DNA from: Diphasiastrum complanatum
Lineage: Eukaryota; Streptophyta; Lycopodiopsida; Lycopodiales; Lycopodiaceae
Length of the DNA: 64,000 nt
Direction: 5' to 3'
NCBI GenBank assembly: GCA_029204225.1
Contig: CM055100.1
Location: 19,334,341 to 19,398,340, forward strand
Within the stretch, counting starts at the first letter, position 1. Every line of letters starts with the position of its first letter. Positions 33,849-45,800 of the stretch are shown here, piece after piece. Under the pieces are notes generated by a model, which made no database searches, had not been told where the DNA came from, and saw nothing but the letters and a program-made list of their open reading frames with translations. A program made the position numbers and the translations under genes.

Positions 33849-36800
33849 ATGTTGGATCGATCGGCAGTTCTGGCAACCTGCCACTCTCCTCACATCAATA
33901 ACATTGAATGCTCTCATAAAGCTTTTCCAAAACCGGAGGTAGCATCACTTTCCAAGCATCCTTATCTGACATCTGCAGCAGGAATTGCGAGCGCATCGTT
34001 GAAATGTTGTACTGCAATTTGCGGATCACAGACCTGCTTCGCAAACAGAATTGCTGAGCATGGCAGAGTGCGGGGGGAGTCAGGAGGAGGGATAATGCAT
34101 TGGAATGGTAGACGGCCTTTTAGAGGAGGCAAAATGAACATCCAAGTTAGGGTTGCAGAAGTTGATGCAAAAGACATTGAATGGGACCATGAATCTTATC
34201 AGGCTCTGCTGCAGGGTGGCGAAGAAGTTGCCAGTGTAATGAAAGAGATAACAGAGCTGGTATAATTTACCTGAAATCTCAATGCATTTTTCGTGTCACT
34301 CAACTCTTGTAAATGTTGAAATCTTCTTGATTATGAACTTCTTGTGTTTAAGGTTTATTTTCCACGAGGCTGACAGTTTACATTCGTTTTGGCAGCTTCA
34401 AGACATAGCTGGAATGGACAAGGAAGCCGAAGATGCAGCATTGCAAATGGCAGTGACAGGCACGATTGGACAACGACTAGAGAAGTTGGATGGTAGCTTT
34501 TTGATGGCTTTGGACTGGATGATGGCTCAAGCTGAAAAGGATGATGATAAAAAGGTTTCTGGTTAAAACTGAAAGAAACTTGTGAGCTTCTCTTTGTTTA
34601 CCATACTTTACGTAGATATTTCAATTTGTCACGTATGCACTTGTCCCATGGAGTATAGTATAGCAGTCTTTGTTTTATCATTGTTTTGGTTGATTCTAAA
34701 GAACCTGGAATTTAGGTGAAAGTTAGCGATGGATATTTGTAATCCTCAAAAGATTGTTAATTTGCTTTTCAGGCTGAAATATATACTTTTACGGTCCTGC
34801 CCTACCTGCTGTCAGCGGCCTTTCAGTTAGCATAGTTTCAACGGGGATTCGTTATAGATAACGATCTCCTTTTTAATATCAGTTAGTGCATGCTTAAGAA
34901 TTCAGGTGCCCCACTGCAACGCATTAGTGCTGCCCTAGTTAGCATCAAATCAGCTACCTCAGAGATTGTGACAACCTAAAAGAATAGCAAGTGAGAGAAA
35001 GAAAGAAAGAAAGCTCTATTAATGTCTTTTGATGCCAAAAAGTCTTATAAGATGAAGTAACACATGTCAAGTGTGTATAACAACCAAGGGAGTGTATGAA
35101 TGTCTCCAAATAACGAAAAGCAAAAATACATGGAGTCTAAAGCTAATATGAAGAGAAATTAACAACTCTTATGAAAGTACAATATGTGGCGAGGACCATG
35201 CACAACAAATGATGTACATGTGCTCTCAGCTGAGACGATTGAAAAAGGCCGTAGATGGGCACTTGACAAAATCATAGCAGGGGGGGGCCGATGTGATAGA
35301 GACACGTTGGTGTCTCAAACTCTGCTGCTGGCTGGTATGGGATCTCTGAATATGATCATGGTAGGTATAGAGGCTTTAGTAGCAGGGAGGTGATGTGTTG
35401 CACCCTGTCTTTAATCTCTATGACGATCTCTTGTAGGAATAGCATATCCTCATCATCTGACTCTAGATCCGTCTGGGTTTTTTTTCCTGGAGAAGAAAGC
35501 TGCGATACGAGGTTGTGAATCTTGATAGTTTGACGGATCCTGGCACAAATCTCTCTGCATCAAGGGCATCTCAAGTAGCAACACGTATGAGATCCTCATA
35601 AGTGATGATAGAACATAATGTGTCTTTGAATAAGCAATAATATCCCCCACATATCTCACATCTGAAAATGACATGCTCTTTAGTCTCAACCTCTCCCAAT
35701 GAACATATCTGACATATCCTATCCTCATGAGTAACCTAGAAGCCTCCAGTGTCAATCACAAGTTGGTGTGAAGAGATTCCAATTTGTTTTAAGGTGAATG
35801 AGAGGCAATGTGATAACCCATATTCCAAGTAATGCGGTTGGATTAAGAAACATGATGCATCCAACTCTAAGAAGTGATAAAAGTTTACACCCAACTGTCA
35901 TTGCTGGGTATGTTGAAGATAAGCTCGATAGGTAGAGCATTTGATATACTCATGGTTGCTTGCTGGAAGATTGGAGATGGTAATGCCAAATGAGTCCAAA
36001 AGGCGGGGCAGCCTATGAAAACCCTGACTATGGAGCTGTTAGAAAACTGACTTGCTCATACAAGTAACCCAAGACAATATTCCTATTGTGATGAAACAAC
36101 AGCCAAACACATGAGATAGAACACATGTGATGAGAAACTACAAGTATGTCCCATTGCAAATGAGCTAGGGCACACTACATTCTTAATAGACTTTGGTCTA
36201 TGGCAAAAGCAAAAGCAATTGCCTAATTAACGTCTCTATATATGGTAAAAGCACCAACACCTATCTATAGCGAAACCTGTGCTCCAAATCAAGCACTAGA
36301 ATCTCGAACTTGAGTCTAACTAAATTCTAACTTGACTTTATTAAATATAGATAAAGGCCCCTAGAATTTGCATGCAAACATGGCCCAATAATCCTAATTA
36401 ATCCTAAACGACAACATTATGGGTAATAGTTTGAACATTAACTCTAACACTCCCCCTTACTGTTTATATTGTCAAGAACTATGCATAGCCCAAGTATGCA
36501 TGTGTATCCTCCATGATGGCCATGTAATGAAAATCCTCAACTCTGATGTAGAATGCATGATCAAGTCTGATCTCAATGTCTTCATTACTTGATGTAGAAC
36601 TTCTTCTGTATGGTGATGTAGAATTCCTTCGAATGCCGATTCTTTTCATATGAACCTGCTTTATATGACTTCCCAATGTCTTGCTTTTGTCATCATGTCC
36701 CTTTAGTGCATATGTGTGACCACCATGAGTGCAACATATCACCATCCAATACCTTGAATTCCATAGAATCAAACAACTTGACCCCTCCCGAACCAAATTA

Positions 36801-39800
36801 TGTGGACATGATTAACCTTTGCCATACCTTTGAGAACTTTGCTTGAAGATTGACTTCCTTGGTCTCTTTGAACATCAACCAAGCTATCACCGATCTATTT
36901 TCCTGCAGTGATCTGATCTGATTTTCTAGTAGCGATATCTGATCTATTCTTCAGCAACCTATCTACAAACGTATGCTTTTCAATGACCTGTGGACAACAC
37001 CAGCTAGCTCTAAAATATGATTCTCAACGATTTGTCACCCAGTAAACAGTTCGGCAGGCAATGGTCAGAAGGCACTAAATTGGTCTGCTGCAACTATAGC
37101 AATCCAGCTAGTGATCAATCAGCAATGATCCAGTTTAGCGGTCAATCAACAACGATCTAGCTCAGAGATCAGTCAGCAGCGATTCAACAAACAAATCTGG
37201 TAGACAGCGATAAAATATCCTGCATTCCACGATCAGGTTCCAGCAATCTGTATGCAGTGACATATATGGCTGTGAAGAGGAAGCTGAAGCAGTGTCAGAA
37301 ACAGAATTAGATGGTTGAGGAGTAGGGGTCCTAGCCCCTTTGTGATGAGGCATTTCAGATCTGTAGAAGGGCAATGGGCATCAGACACATGATGTAACAG
37401 AGACAATGGCTGGGGGCATAGGTGGGAGTAGCCTTTTGGAGTGGTGCTGAAGGTTATCCTCCAAGAAAATCTTAGCCTCTCCAATAGCGTTTTGGGAATC
37501 TGGAATACCATGAACGCGAACGTTAAGAGCTTTCTGTTCTCACAGATGGCCTTCAGTGAAAGTGGCTGAGATAAATGAAGATGACGGAGGAATAGCAGGA
37601 GATGAACCTTTGAGTACATCTGCCCATGATCGGACAGCCGTGTGATGCTCTTCCACTTGTGTGCTTGAAGCTGTTGGATCTTAGCTGAGGTAGATTGAGA
37701 AGACTCTTCGATTTTGACATCCGCAACCTCATGCATTCCGGATCGAAAAGGCATCTATGCAATGGCATAAATCCTATTTTTTTGGGGAAAATATTATTAA
37801 ATTTTTATAATGTATCTTCCAAAAAACGCTAATGGGATTTCTCATCTATAGTTCAACTTTGGAGCATGAAGAGCATCTCGGGGATGTCGAGAGCCCCCGG
37901 TGCACGAGGATGAGTCGATGATGACTTTATAAATGGGCGATGATAAGTGATTGGTCGTGACTTGACAATGCGAGGTTACCTTATGAGATCAACTTTCTAG
38001 TTTCCTTACATTACTCTTCCCACACCCATCTATACACTATACTCTCCATTCCTCACTCTATCCTCACCCATACTCTTCAACACATTTGCCTACTGTTGGC
38101 AATAACTGGAAGATGAAATTTTAGCTTGTACCATAGAATGGTGTCTTCTGTACCCCAGTGCCATATGACTTCGGATCATTTAATGCTTTTCTTCTTTAAA
38201 CGACTGCTGTTGCCTCTTAAGTTTGAATTCTTGAACCTTAACCATTTCTCCTCTCCCTTTCAGGGGCTGCATTTGGAGCTACTGCTTCTGCCTCCAACTG
38301 TTCTATCTTGATCCTCCAACTGCTTCTGCTTCTGCTTGGCTTCATCTATCTTGATTCTGTACCTTTACAAGCTTTACTTCCGGCGCCACTGGTGCCAGCA
38401 TTGTCCCCGGTGTCAGCAGCGCCCCTGCTGCTCCCGGTGCCGCTCCCGGCGCCACTGTGATCAAAATCCAGCTGGCGCCAAGTTCCTATGGCTGAAAATC
38501 TTTGATCGGTTCTAGCGAAGTCCAGAGAGCTCAGATCGATGTGCAATCACCTCACACGATCTAGGCATGATTAAAGGAAGCCTGGGGATCAATAAATTCT
38601 AGAGAGAGAAAATCCTAGAGAGAGAAAAACGTGTCTTACCAGCCTGGGTAGAGTACTTGCTATGAGGGGGGGGGGGGGGGGGGGTGCCGAATCCCACCAA
38701 TACTATAGGGGAGTGCGGGTTGCGACTCAGGGTGAGCTCCAACCAAGTCTCAGCCTCCCTTGCTGGAATGTTGTCCTGGCACTCGCCTTGGCATGCCAGC
38801 TCCCCGGAGACTAGGGTCGGTCACACACTTGAAATGTAACCTTCTTGGATTTATCAATAAAGTGGATTTTCCTCAAACTGACTCTGATTACCTTCTGGGT
38901 TTCAGTGTTCGGTAAAAGCGCCAGTTGTAAGGCCGCTTCAAAATTTTTAAGTTGGCACATAGCTGAGGGTCGTATTCCGGGACGCCAGCGGTATGCCGTC
39001 GGGACCATTCGGTCCGTGGCGCCAGCGGTATGCTGTCGGGACCATTTGGTCCAGGAACTGGTTGTCTCCATATCTGTCGCGGCTTGTGGTTCTGAGTGTT
39101 CCTTGCATGAACGTGAATGGGTTAAGCTCTTGGGGAACGGGCTCTAACCTGTCGGCTGAGTTGGATGGCTTGCTTGGGTGGAAGTTACCTGTTTATGGCT
39201 GTCCAATCTAGCGTGGCGCCAGGTTGGCTTCCAGCGCTCGTGACGAAGCTTTCAGTTGGTTAAGTCTGATGTAAGTCAGACCGCTTGCTTGGAATGGATG
39301 TTACTTGTTTGTAACGAAGCTTCGAGTTGGTTAAGTTTGATGTATGTCGGGCGGCTTGCTTGGAGGGAAGTCACCCACATCGGGACCCCCGATCTGGCAT
39401 GGCGCCAGGTTGAATCTCAATGTTGGTTTTTGGAACTTCAAGTTGGTTATGTCTGATCATTGTTGGCGAGTTGGTTGCTTGTATGTCAAGTGGGTTTGGA
39501 TGGCAAGAGTTGAAGGCTGGGAAGCTAAGTCGTGGTTCCCGGCTCCCTTTGGGATGCCTGCGCTACATGTGGTATCAGAGCCGACTGGCCGGTCAGCTAT
39601 GCGGATCTCACAGAAATGGCCACTGTTTGGGGTTCATCAAGACAACTGTTGTGCAAGGTGCTGCCCACAGTGTAAGCACGGGTGCGTCCACGATCAGGGT
39701 GGTCGGCAGAACGGTGGACTTGATGAGTCAAGGTGCTGCCCTTGAGGTGTAAGCACGGTTAGTTCTCGCGGTTCGGGCCTGGCGCTGTCTGCACGTAGGA

Positions 39801-42800
39801 CAGATGAGGCAGTGTGCTGCCATTAGGTTGGTGTAAGCACGGTCTGTGCCTTGTGGGGTGCGGGGCGACATATTCGAACTGTACGGGTTAACCATTGATA
39901 CAGAGATGCTGCTCGAATTCGGGTGTAAAGCACGGGTGGTTAGCTGCCAGTGCGGGATAGCTGCCGATCGTTTAGCTATAAGGGCTATCGACCAAAAAGT
40001 GGTGGGGCGTGACTAAGGCAATGTGTTGCTTAATGGTGAAAGCACAGATAGTTGGAGGGGTGTCCTATGTGGGCTGATTCTGTGATCGATTTGTATGGGC
40101 GCGGCCAGGCAAAGGTCCGTTGGCAGGACCATCTCAAAGGGGGACCTTGTCTTTGTTACCTGTTAGTAAACCTGCCTGAGTGTCTTGCTTGCATGTATTC
40201 GTGGTGAGTCTTAGTACTCGTGCTTTGCCTGGTTTGCATGATTGCTTGTGATACAAGGAGCTGATGGCTCGAGAAGGAACCTTTCTTTTGAAGGCTGATA
40301 CCATCAAATAAAGAGGACTACAGAATCTGTGGGGCGGATTTGCAGTTCAAGTACTCGCACGTGAACGGCAACGAAACGACTCAATGTTTGCAAAGGATGG
40401 ATGGCTAGCCTGTTTCTTGGGTTAGTTTCATTTGCGACAACGCCCACCAGACGCAAGCAGGAAGTCAAAAGTTGGAAAGGGCAATTTCAGAGGAGATCTT
40501 CTATGGAGCAGTTGGTCTTCATTTGGGACGGCCACCTTCAGAACTGAAACTCACTGAGCATGGGCGATATCCAGTATCAGTTGGGTTTTTCCTCAAAGGG
40601 GAAAGACTAGGATTCTCTTCAGAGATTGGCAACAAGTTGGATCGAGCCATAATCCTAGCAGATGGGAAGCAAAGTGTTGGAAAGGCTTTTTGTCCGAAGA
40701 ACTCTACTCTAAGTCCGATCAGCTGATTTTATAAGTGGAGGGGGAACTATCACACACACCTCTCTCTTGGGGCAAATTTTGAATGAAAGTTGATCAAAAC
40801 GGGGGCAAATTCAAGGTGACCTAGCCATACTCACACGAGGAGACTGGCGAACTTTGGACCTAATAAGTTGACAAGTTTTTGTTGTGGAAAGGAAAGCTTG
40901 TTATAGGCTTTCTCTGGACCAACAATGATGAGGAAACATATGAGTACGCTGGCTTGTGTTACGTGTAAGGCAGCTGATCAATGAAGGAACTGTGAAAGTT
41001 GAGTCTTGCGTGAGAGACTTGGTATTTCGAACAGACGCTAAGGGACAGTTCGTGTTGAGATCGGACTAGTGCAAACTCTGGGTGCATGTGTCTGATTCAA
41101 AGAGAGCTACTTGAAGCCAAGCTCGATGTACACTTCTTGTTTTGACTGTGAGGCAACTGACCAGTGATGGAATTGTGAAAGTCAAGTTTTGCGCGACGGA
41201 CATGGTGCTTCAAACAAACGCGAAGAGATAGTTCGTATGCGGATTAAACTGGTGCGACCCGTTGGCTCTCCACGAGGTCAATGGTTACATTTGGGCTGAT
41301 TCAAAGAGCTACTTCAAGCTAAGTGAGAGGTGCGTTGCAGAGTACTCAATCTTTGCCTACCTCAAAGAGCCAAAAAGGAAAAGTATCAAGATCAGGCTGG
41401 GACAAGGAGAGAAATCAAGGTGCAGAAGCAACAAGGCACGGAGTGGACCATAAAGTGGGCAATCAAACGATAAATCCTTTAGCTCAGGGAGCCTTGATAC
41501 CTGTGCGGAACTGATCAAATCTGGAGCTCAAGGAGCTCAACACAAAGTGCATCAAGGACTAATCAGGAGCTCAAAGGAGTTCCAAAGTCAAAAAGTCAGA
41601 AGCGACAGGGGCGAACATTTCACAGAAAGGCCTCTGTCACCAATTAATAAGGTTCTTGGGTTTTACGTAAGCGATATAAAATCTACGCTTTTCCCAGACA
41701 AAGAGCTACGCTTTTCCCAGACAAAGAGATATTTTCAAGTTATGTAATTTTTCAGTACAAAGAGCTGAGCCTCCGACTTGTGGTGTGCCAACTTCAATGT
41801 TAATAAAAAGTGGCCAGTAAATTGAGTACTGTGCCAAGTAGCTTAAATGTATAGTTATTTTAATTGGGAGACACCTTTACTTTAATCTGACATCTGATGA
41901 GGACATCAGATTTTATAAAGGTGGGGTGGATGTTGTAAAGCTACCTTTACAAGCTTTACTTCCGGCGCCACTGGTGCCAGCATTGTCCCCGGCACCAGCA
42001 GCGCCCCTGCTGCTCCCGGCGCAAGTGTGACCAAAATCCAGCCGGCGCCAAGTTTCTATGGCTGAAAATCTTTGATCGGTTCTAGCGAAGTCCAGAGAGC
42101 TCAGATCGATGTGCAATCACCTCACACGATCTAGGCATGATTAAAGGAAGCCTAGGGATCAATAAATTCTAGAGAGAGAAAATGACTTTCTAGAGAGAGA
42201 AAAACGTGCTTTACCAGCCTGGGTAGAGTACTTGCTATGGGGGGGGGGGGGTGCGAATCCCACCAATACTATAGGGGAGTGCAGGTTGCGACTCAGGCGA
42301 GCTCCAACCAAGTCTCAACCTCCCTTGCTGGAATGTTGTCTTGGCACTCGCCTTGGCATGCCAGCTCCCCGGAGACTAGGGTGGGTCACACACTTGAAAT
42401 GTAACCTTCTCAGATTTATCAATAAAGTGGGATTTTCCTCAAACTGACTTTGATTACCTTCTGGGTTTTAGTGTTCGGTAAAAGCGCCAGTTGTAAGGCC
42501 GCTTCAAAATTTTTAAGTTGGCACATAGCTGAGGGTCGTATCCCGGGACGCCAGCGGTATGCTGTCGGGACCATTTGGTCCAGGAACTAGTTGTCTCCAT
42601 ATCTGTCACGGCTTGTGGTTCTGAGTGTTCCTTGCATGAACGTGAACGGGCTCTAACCTGTCGGCTGAGTTGGATGGCTTACTTGGGTGGAAGTTACCTG
42701 TTTATGGCTGTCCAGTCTGGCGTGGCGCCAGGTTGGCTTCCAACGCTCGTGACGAAGCTTTCAGTTGGTTAAGTCTGATGTAAGTCAGACCGCTTGCTTG

Positions 42801-45800
42801 GAATGGATGTTACTCGTTTGTAACGAAGCTTCGAGTTGGTTAAGTTTGATGTATGTCGGGCGGCTTGCTTGGAGGGAAGTCACCCACATCGGGACCCCCG
42901 ATCTGGCATGGCGCCAGGTTGAATCTCAATGTTGGTTTTCGGAACTTCAAGTTAGTTATGTTTGATCGTTGTTGGCGAGTTGGCTGCTTGTACGTCAAGT
43001 GGGTTTGGATGGCAAGAGTTGAAGGCTGGGAAGCGAAGTCGTGGTTCCCGGCTCCCTTTGGGATGCCTGCGCTACACCCCGGTGCACGAGGATGAGTCGA
43101 TGATGACTTTATAAATGGGCGATGATAAGTGATTGGTCGTGACTTGACAATGTGAGGTTACCTTATGGAGATCAACTTTCTAGTTTCCTTACATTACTCT
43201 TCTTACACCCGTCTATACATTATACTCTCCATTCCTCACTCTATCCTCACCCATACTCTTCTCACATGGTTTGTGACCCTCACTAATTCAACACATTTGC
43301 CTACTGTTGGCAATAACTGGAAGATGAAATTTTAGCTTGTACCATAGAATGGTGTCTTCTGTACCCCAGTGCCATATGACTTCGGGTCATTTAATGCTTT
43401 TCTTCTTTAATCGACTGCTGTTGCCTCTTAAGTTTGAATTCTTGAACCTTAACCATTTCTCCTCTCCCTTTCAGGGGCTGCATTTGGAGCTACTGCTTCT
43501 GCCTCCAACTGTTCTATCTTGATCCTCCAACTGCTTCTGCTTCTGCTTGGCTTCATCTATCTTGATTCTGTATTCCTCTAATCTTTGCTGCTCTTTCTCA
43601 ATTGCCCTTGTAGAATGTCTACTTGGTTAATTGATGTGCTGGCCTTATCCACTGCAGCCTTCAACTCAACATTTCTTCTTTCAACCTAGAATTTTCGGTT
43701 GTCAACATGGCAATTTCTTCTCGTCAATCTTGGAGTAGAGCTTATCTACCTCTCTATGTGGGGCAGATCTTCCACTGTCAGTTTCATCATCAATAATTTC
43801 TATGCCCTTCAATGTCCTTCACGTGCAAAGAAGTGGGTGACATGTCTAGAATCATTCCAACTGGCCCATTACCACTATTCTGCCACACCGTAACTTCTTG
43901 ACAAGTGGAGATTGAGCAATCCTTGCAATCGTCCTTCTCTTTCGATTCTTTCCAATAATATTGGATTGCTCCTAAGTAGATGTTTGATAAAACGCCAAAT
44001 TTCTCCCATGGGTACTTCCAACTCACAAGCATAATCTCCGGTCATAGCCTATCCCTTACTCTCCACCTTTCTGTGCCTGCTCCTGTGGCATTTCTTCCTA
44101 CTGGTTTCTGTTATCTTCATCCTACCTGTTATGGGCTTGTCTCCCTCATTAGAGAAGCTCGTGGTTTCTTGCACTAAACTTGCTTGCCTGTCAGTTGTCT
44201 GTCCTTCCTTCACTTGGCAGCATGCTACCCATTTTACTTCTATTTCCCTCGACACTGCACAGATTGGCATTATTGGCCTTGCCAGAATCCCTCACCTTCT
44301 TTTCACTGCCCATCCACAATTAGCAACTTGGAAAGAGAACCAAGGTAAAATAGAGGAGAGGGTTAGGAAGGCTGTAAAACTTGAGAAGAGGGCAGCAAAA
44401 CTTTGAATACATGAAATGAGGAGGGCTGGGGAGATCTTCAAGAGCAAGAGGCAATATCTTGCTCGTGAAGGAGAACTCTTGTGGCTTGGAGGAGGAGAGA
44501 TGGTTTAGTGTGAAGGAGCCTTCAATAACCTGTCTGAAGGGCTAGTGTTCATGGGGGTTCTTCATGGCGTGAAGAAAACATTGGGGCTCAGCCCCGATGA
44601 GCCCCGATGTATGTCTTTTCCTAAAACAAGTTTCCCATGGGCCAGAGAGTTCAGTTTTTCAAAACGAGTTCTAAAACCCATTTTTGAAGCACCGTGTCCC
44701 ATGTCGCTTCCTAAATGGGAAACTCCTTTCGTACACAGTAGTCTTTTTTGGTTAAGAGCCCCGATGTAGTGTCTTTTCCTAAAACAAGTTTCCCATGGAC
44801 CTGAGAGTTCAGTTTTTTAAAATGAGTTCCAAAACCCGTTTTTGAAGCACCGCGTCCCATGTCGCTTCCTAAATGGGAAAACTCCTTTCGTACACAGTAG
44901 TCTTTTTTTGTTTTCTTAACTTTTTTTTTTCTGGAAACGATTGGGGAAACAACTTTTCTCCACATCGTTTCCCCACCTGGTTTTCCACGCTCATTTTCAG
45001 TTATGGGAAAATGAGGAACTAGGGTGTATTTTAAACTATGCAGTCTCATCAAAACAAATGCTAATCTGTCTAATGCATCTTTGTTTTCAGCTTGCTGTAG
45101 ATATTCCATTTGCAGAATTGTGAATGCAAATAGTTCCAGTTCCTGCAGCAAATCATGAGTATCATGTAACGCACATTGCATACCTTTTGAAAAATTTCAG
45201 AGTCTGTCAGCTGCTTCGCTAATTTATACATATTATCGCAATGCAGACTGTCATTGTGCAGTTATCTTCCCTCTCATAATCTGTTTAGACCAATTCTACT
45301 TTGCATAAGATCACTGCCAGCTCCCAATCAGTCCTCAGGCCCACGCAATTTGCCTACATTGGCTCCTATCTGTCTGTGATTTCCTGTAAACTACCCACAC
45401 ACTGATCATCTGACATCTAGGCACAATTAGCATTGGCTCTGCAACTGAGCACTCTCTATTCATACTATTTCACATTCTCCAGCTTCCTATAAAGCATTCA
45501 CGATGGGAAGGACTCAGGAGGATAGCTAAATTAGCCTTTTAGCTGTATTCAATGCATGACAAATGCTATTCTTGCCAGTTCTTTCCTTGATAACTACTCA
45601 TGGAATGATTTTGCAGATCCTTGTCAATCCTATATCATACCGTTTCCTCATTGTTACTTTTCATTTCTCTACTCCTCTTAAAGGCTGAGCTGAGCACCTC
45701 TTTTCATTTTCATGCCTTTTTTCTTGGCCCTTTTATCTAATTCAAGAAGAGATTTCTGATCTTTCTAGTAGCCAAACACATATAATAAGATCTCACTGGA

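Larger units (their letters stand above)
38360..43076 (+). mobile_element. Non-autonomous LTR retrotransposon with aberrant target duplication
   Basis: 5' LTR 38360-39567 and 3' LTR 41931-43076 share the family of the solo LTR at 17145. A tRNA-iMet PBS follows the first (39570-39582) and a purine tract AAAGGTGGGGTGGA (41917-41930) precedes the second. The 2.36-kb interior has no gag or pol motif in any frame, so it must rely on proteins from elsewhere. The 5' LTR lacks its first 11 or so bases (TGTTGTAAAGC), and the flanks are a ~470-bp direct duplication in place of the 5 bp made by this family at the solo LTR. Confidence 0.9.

Noticed and set aside
36990-37190. Regularly spaced repeats considered as a CRISPR-like array
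   Set aside because: Only three diverged contiguous units without spacers, in a eukaryotic context.
40472-40726. 84-codon ORF inside the LTR element interior
   Set aside because: It has no gag, pol or other known motif; the interior looks non-coding.
44131-44406. 91-codon plus-strand ORF
   Set aside because: No motif and it overlaps decayed antisense sequence; treated as chance.
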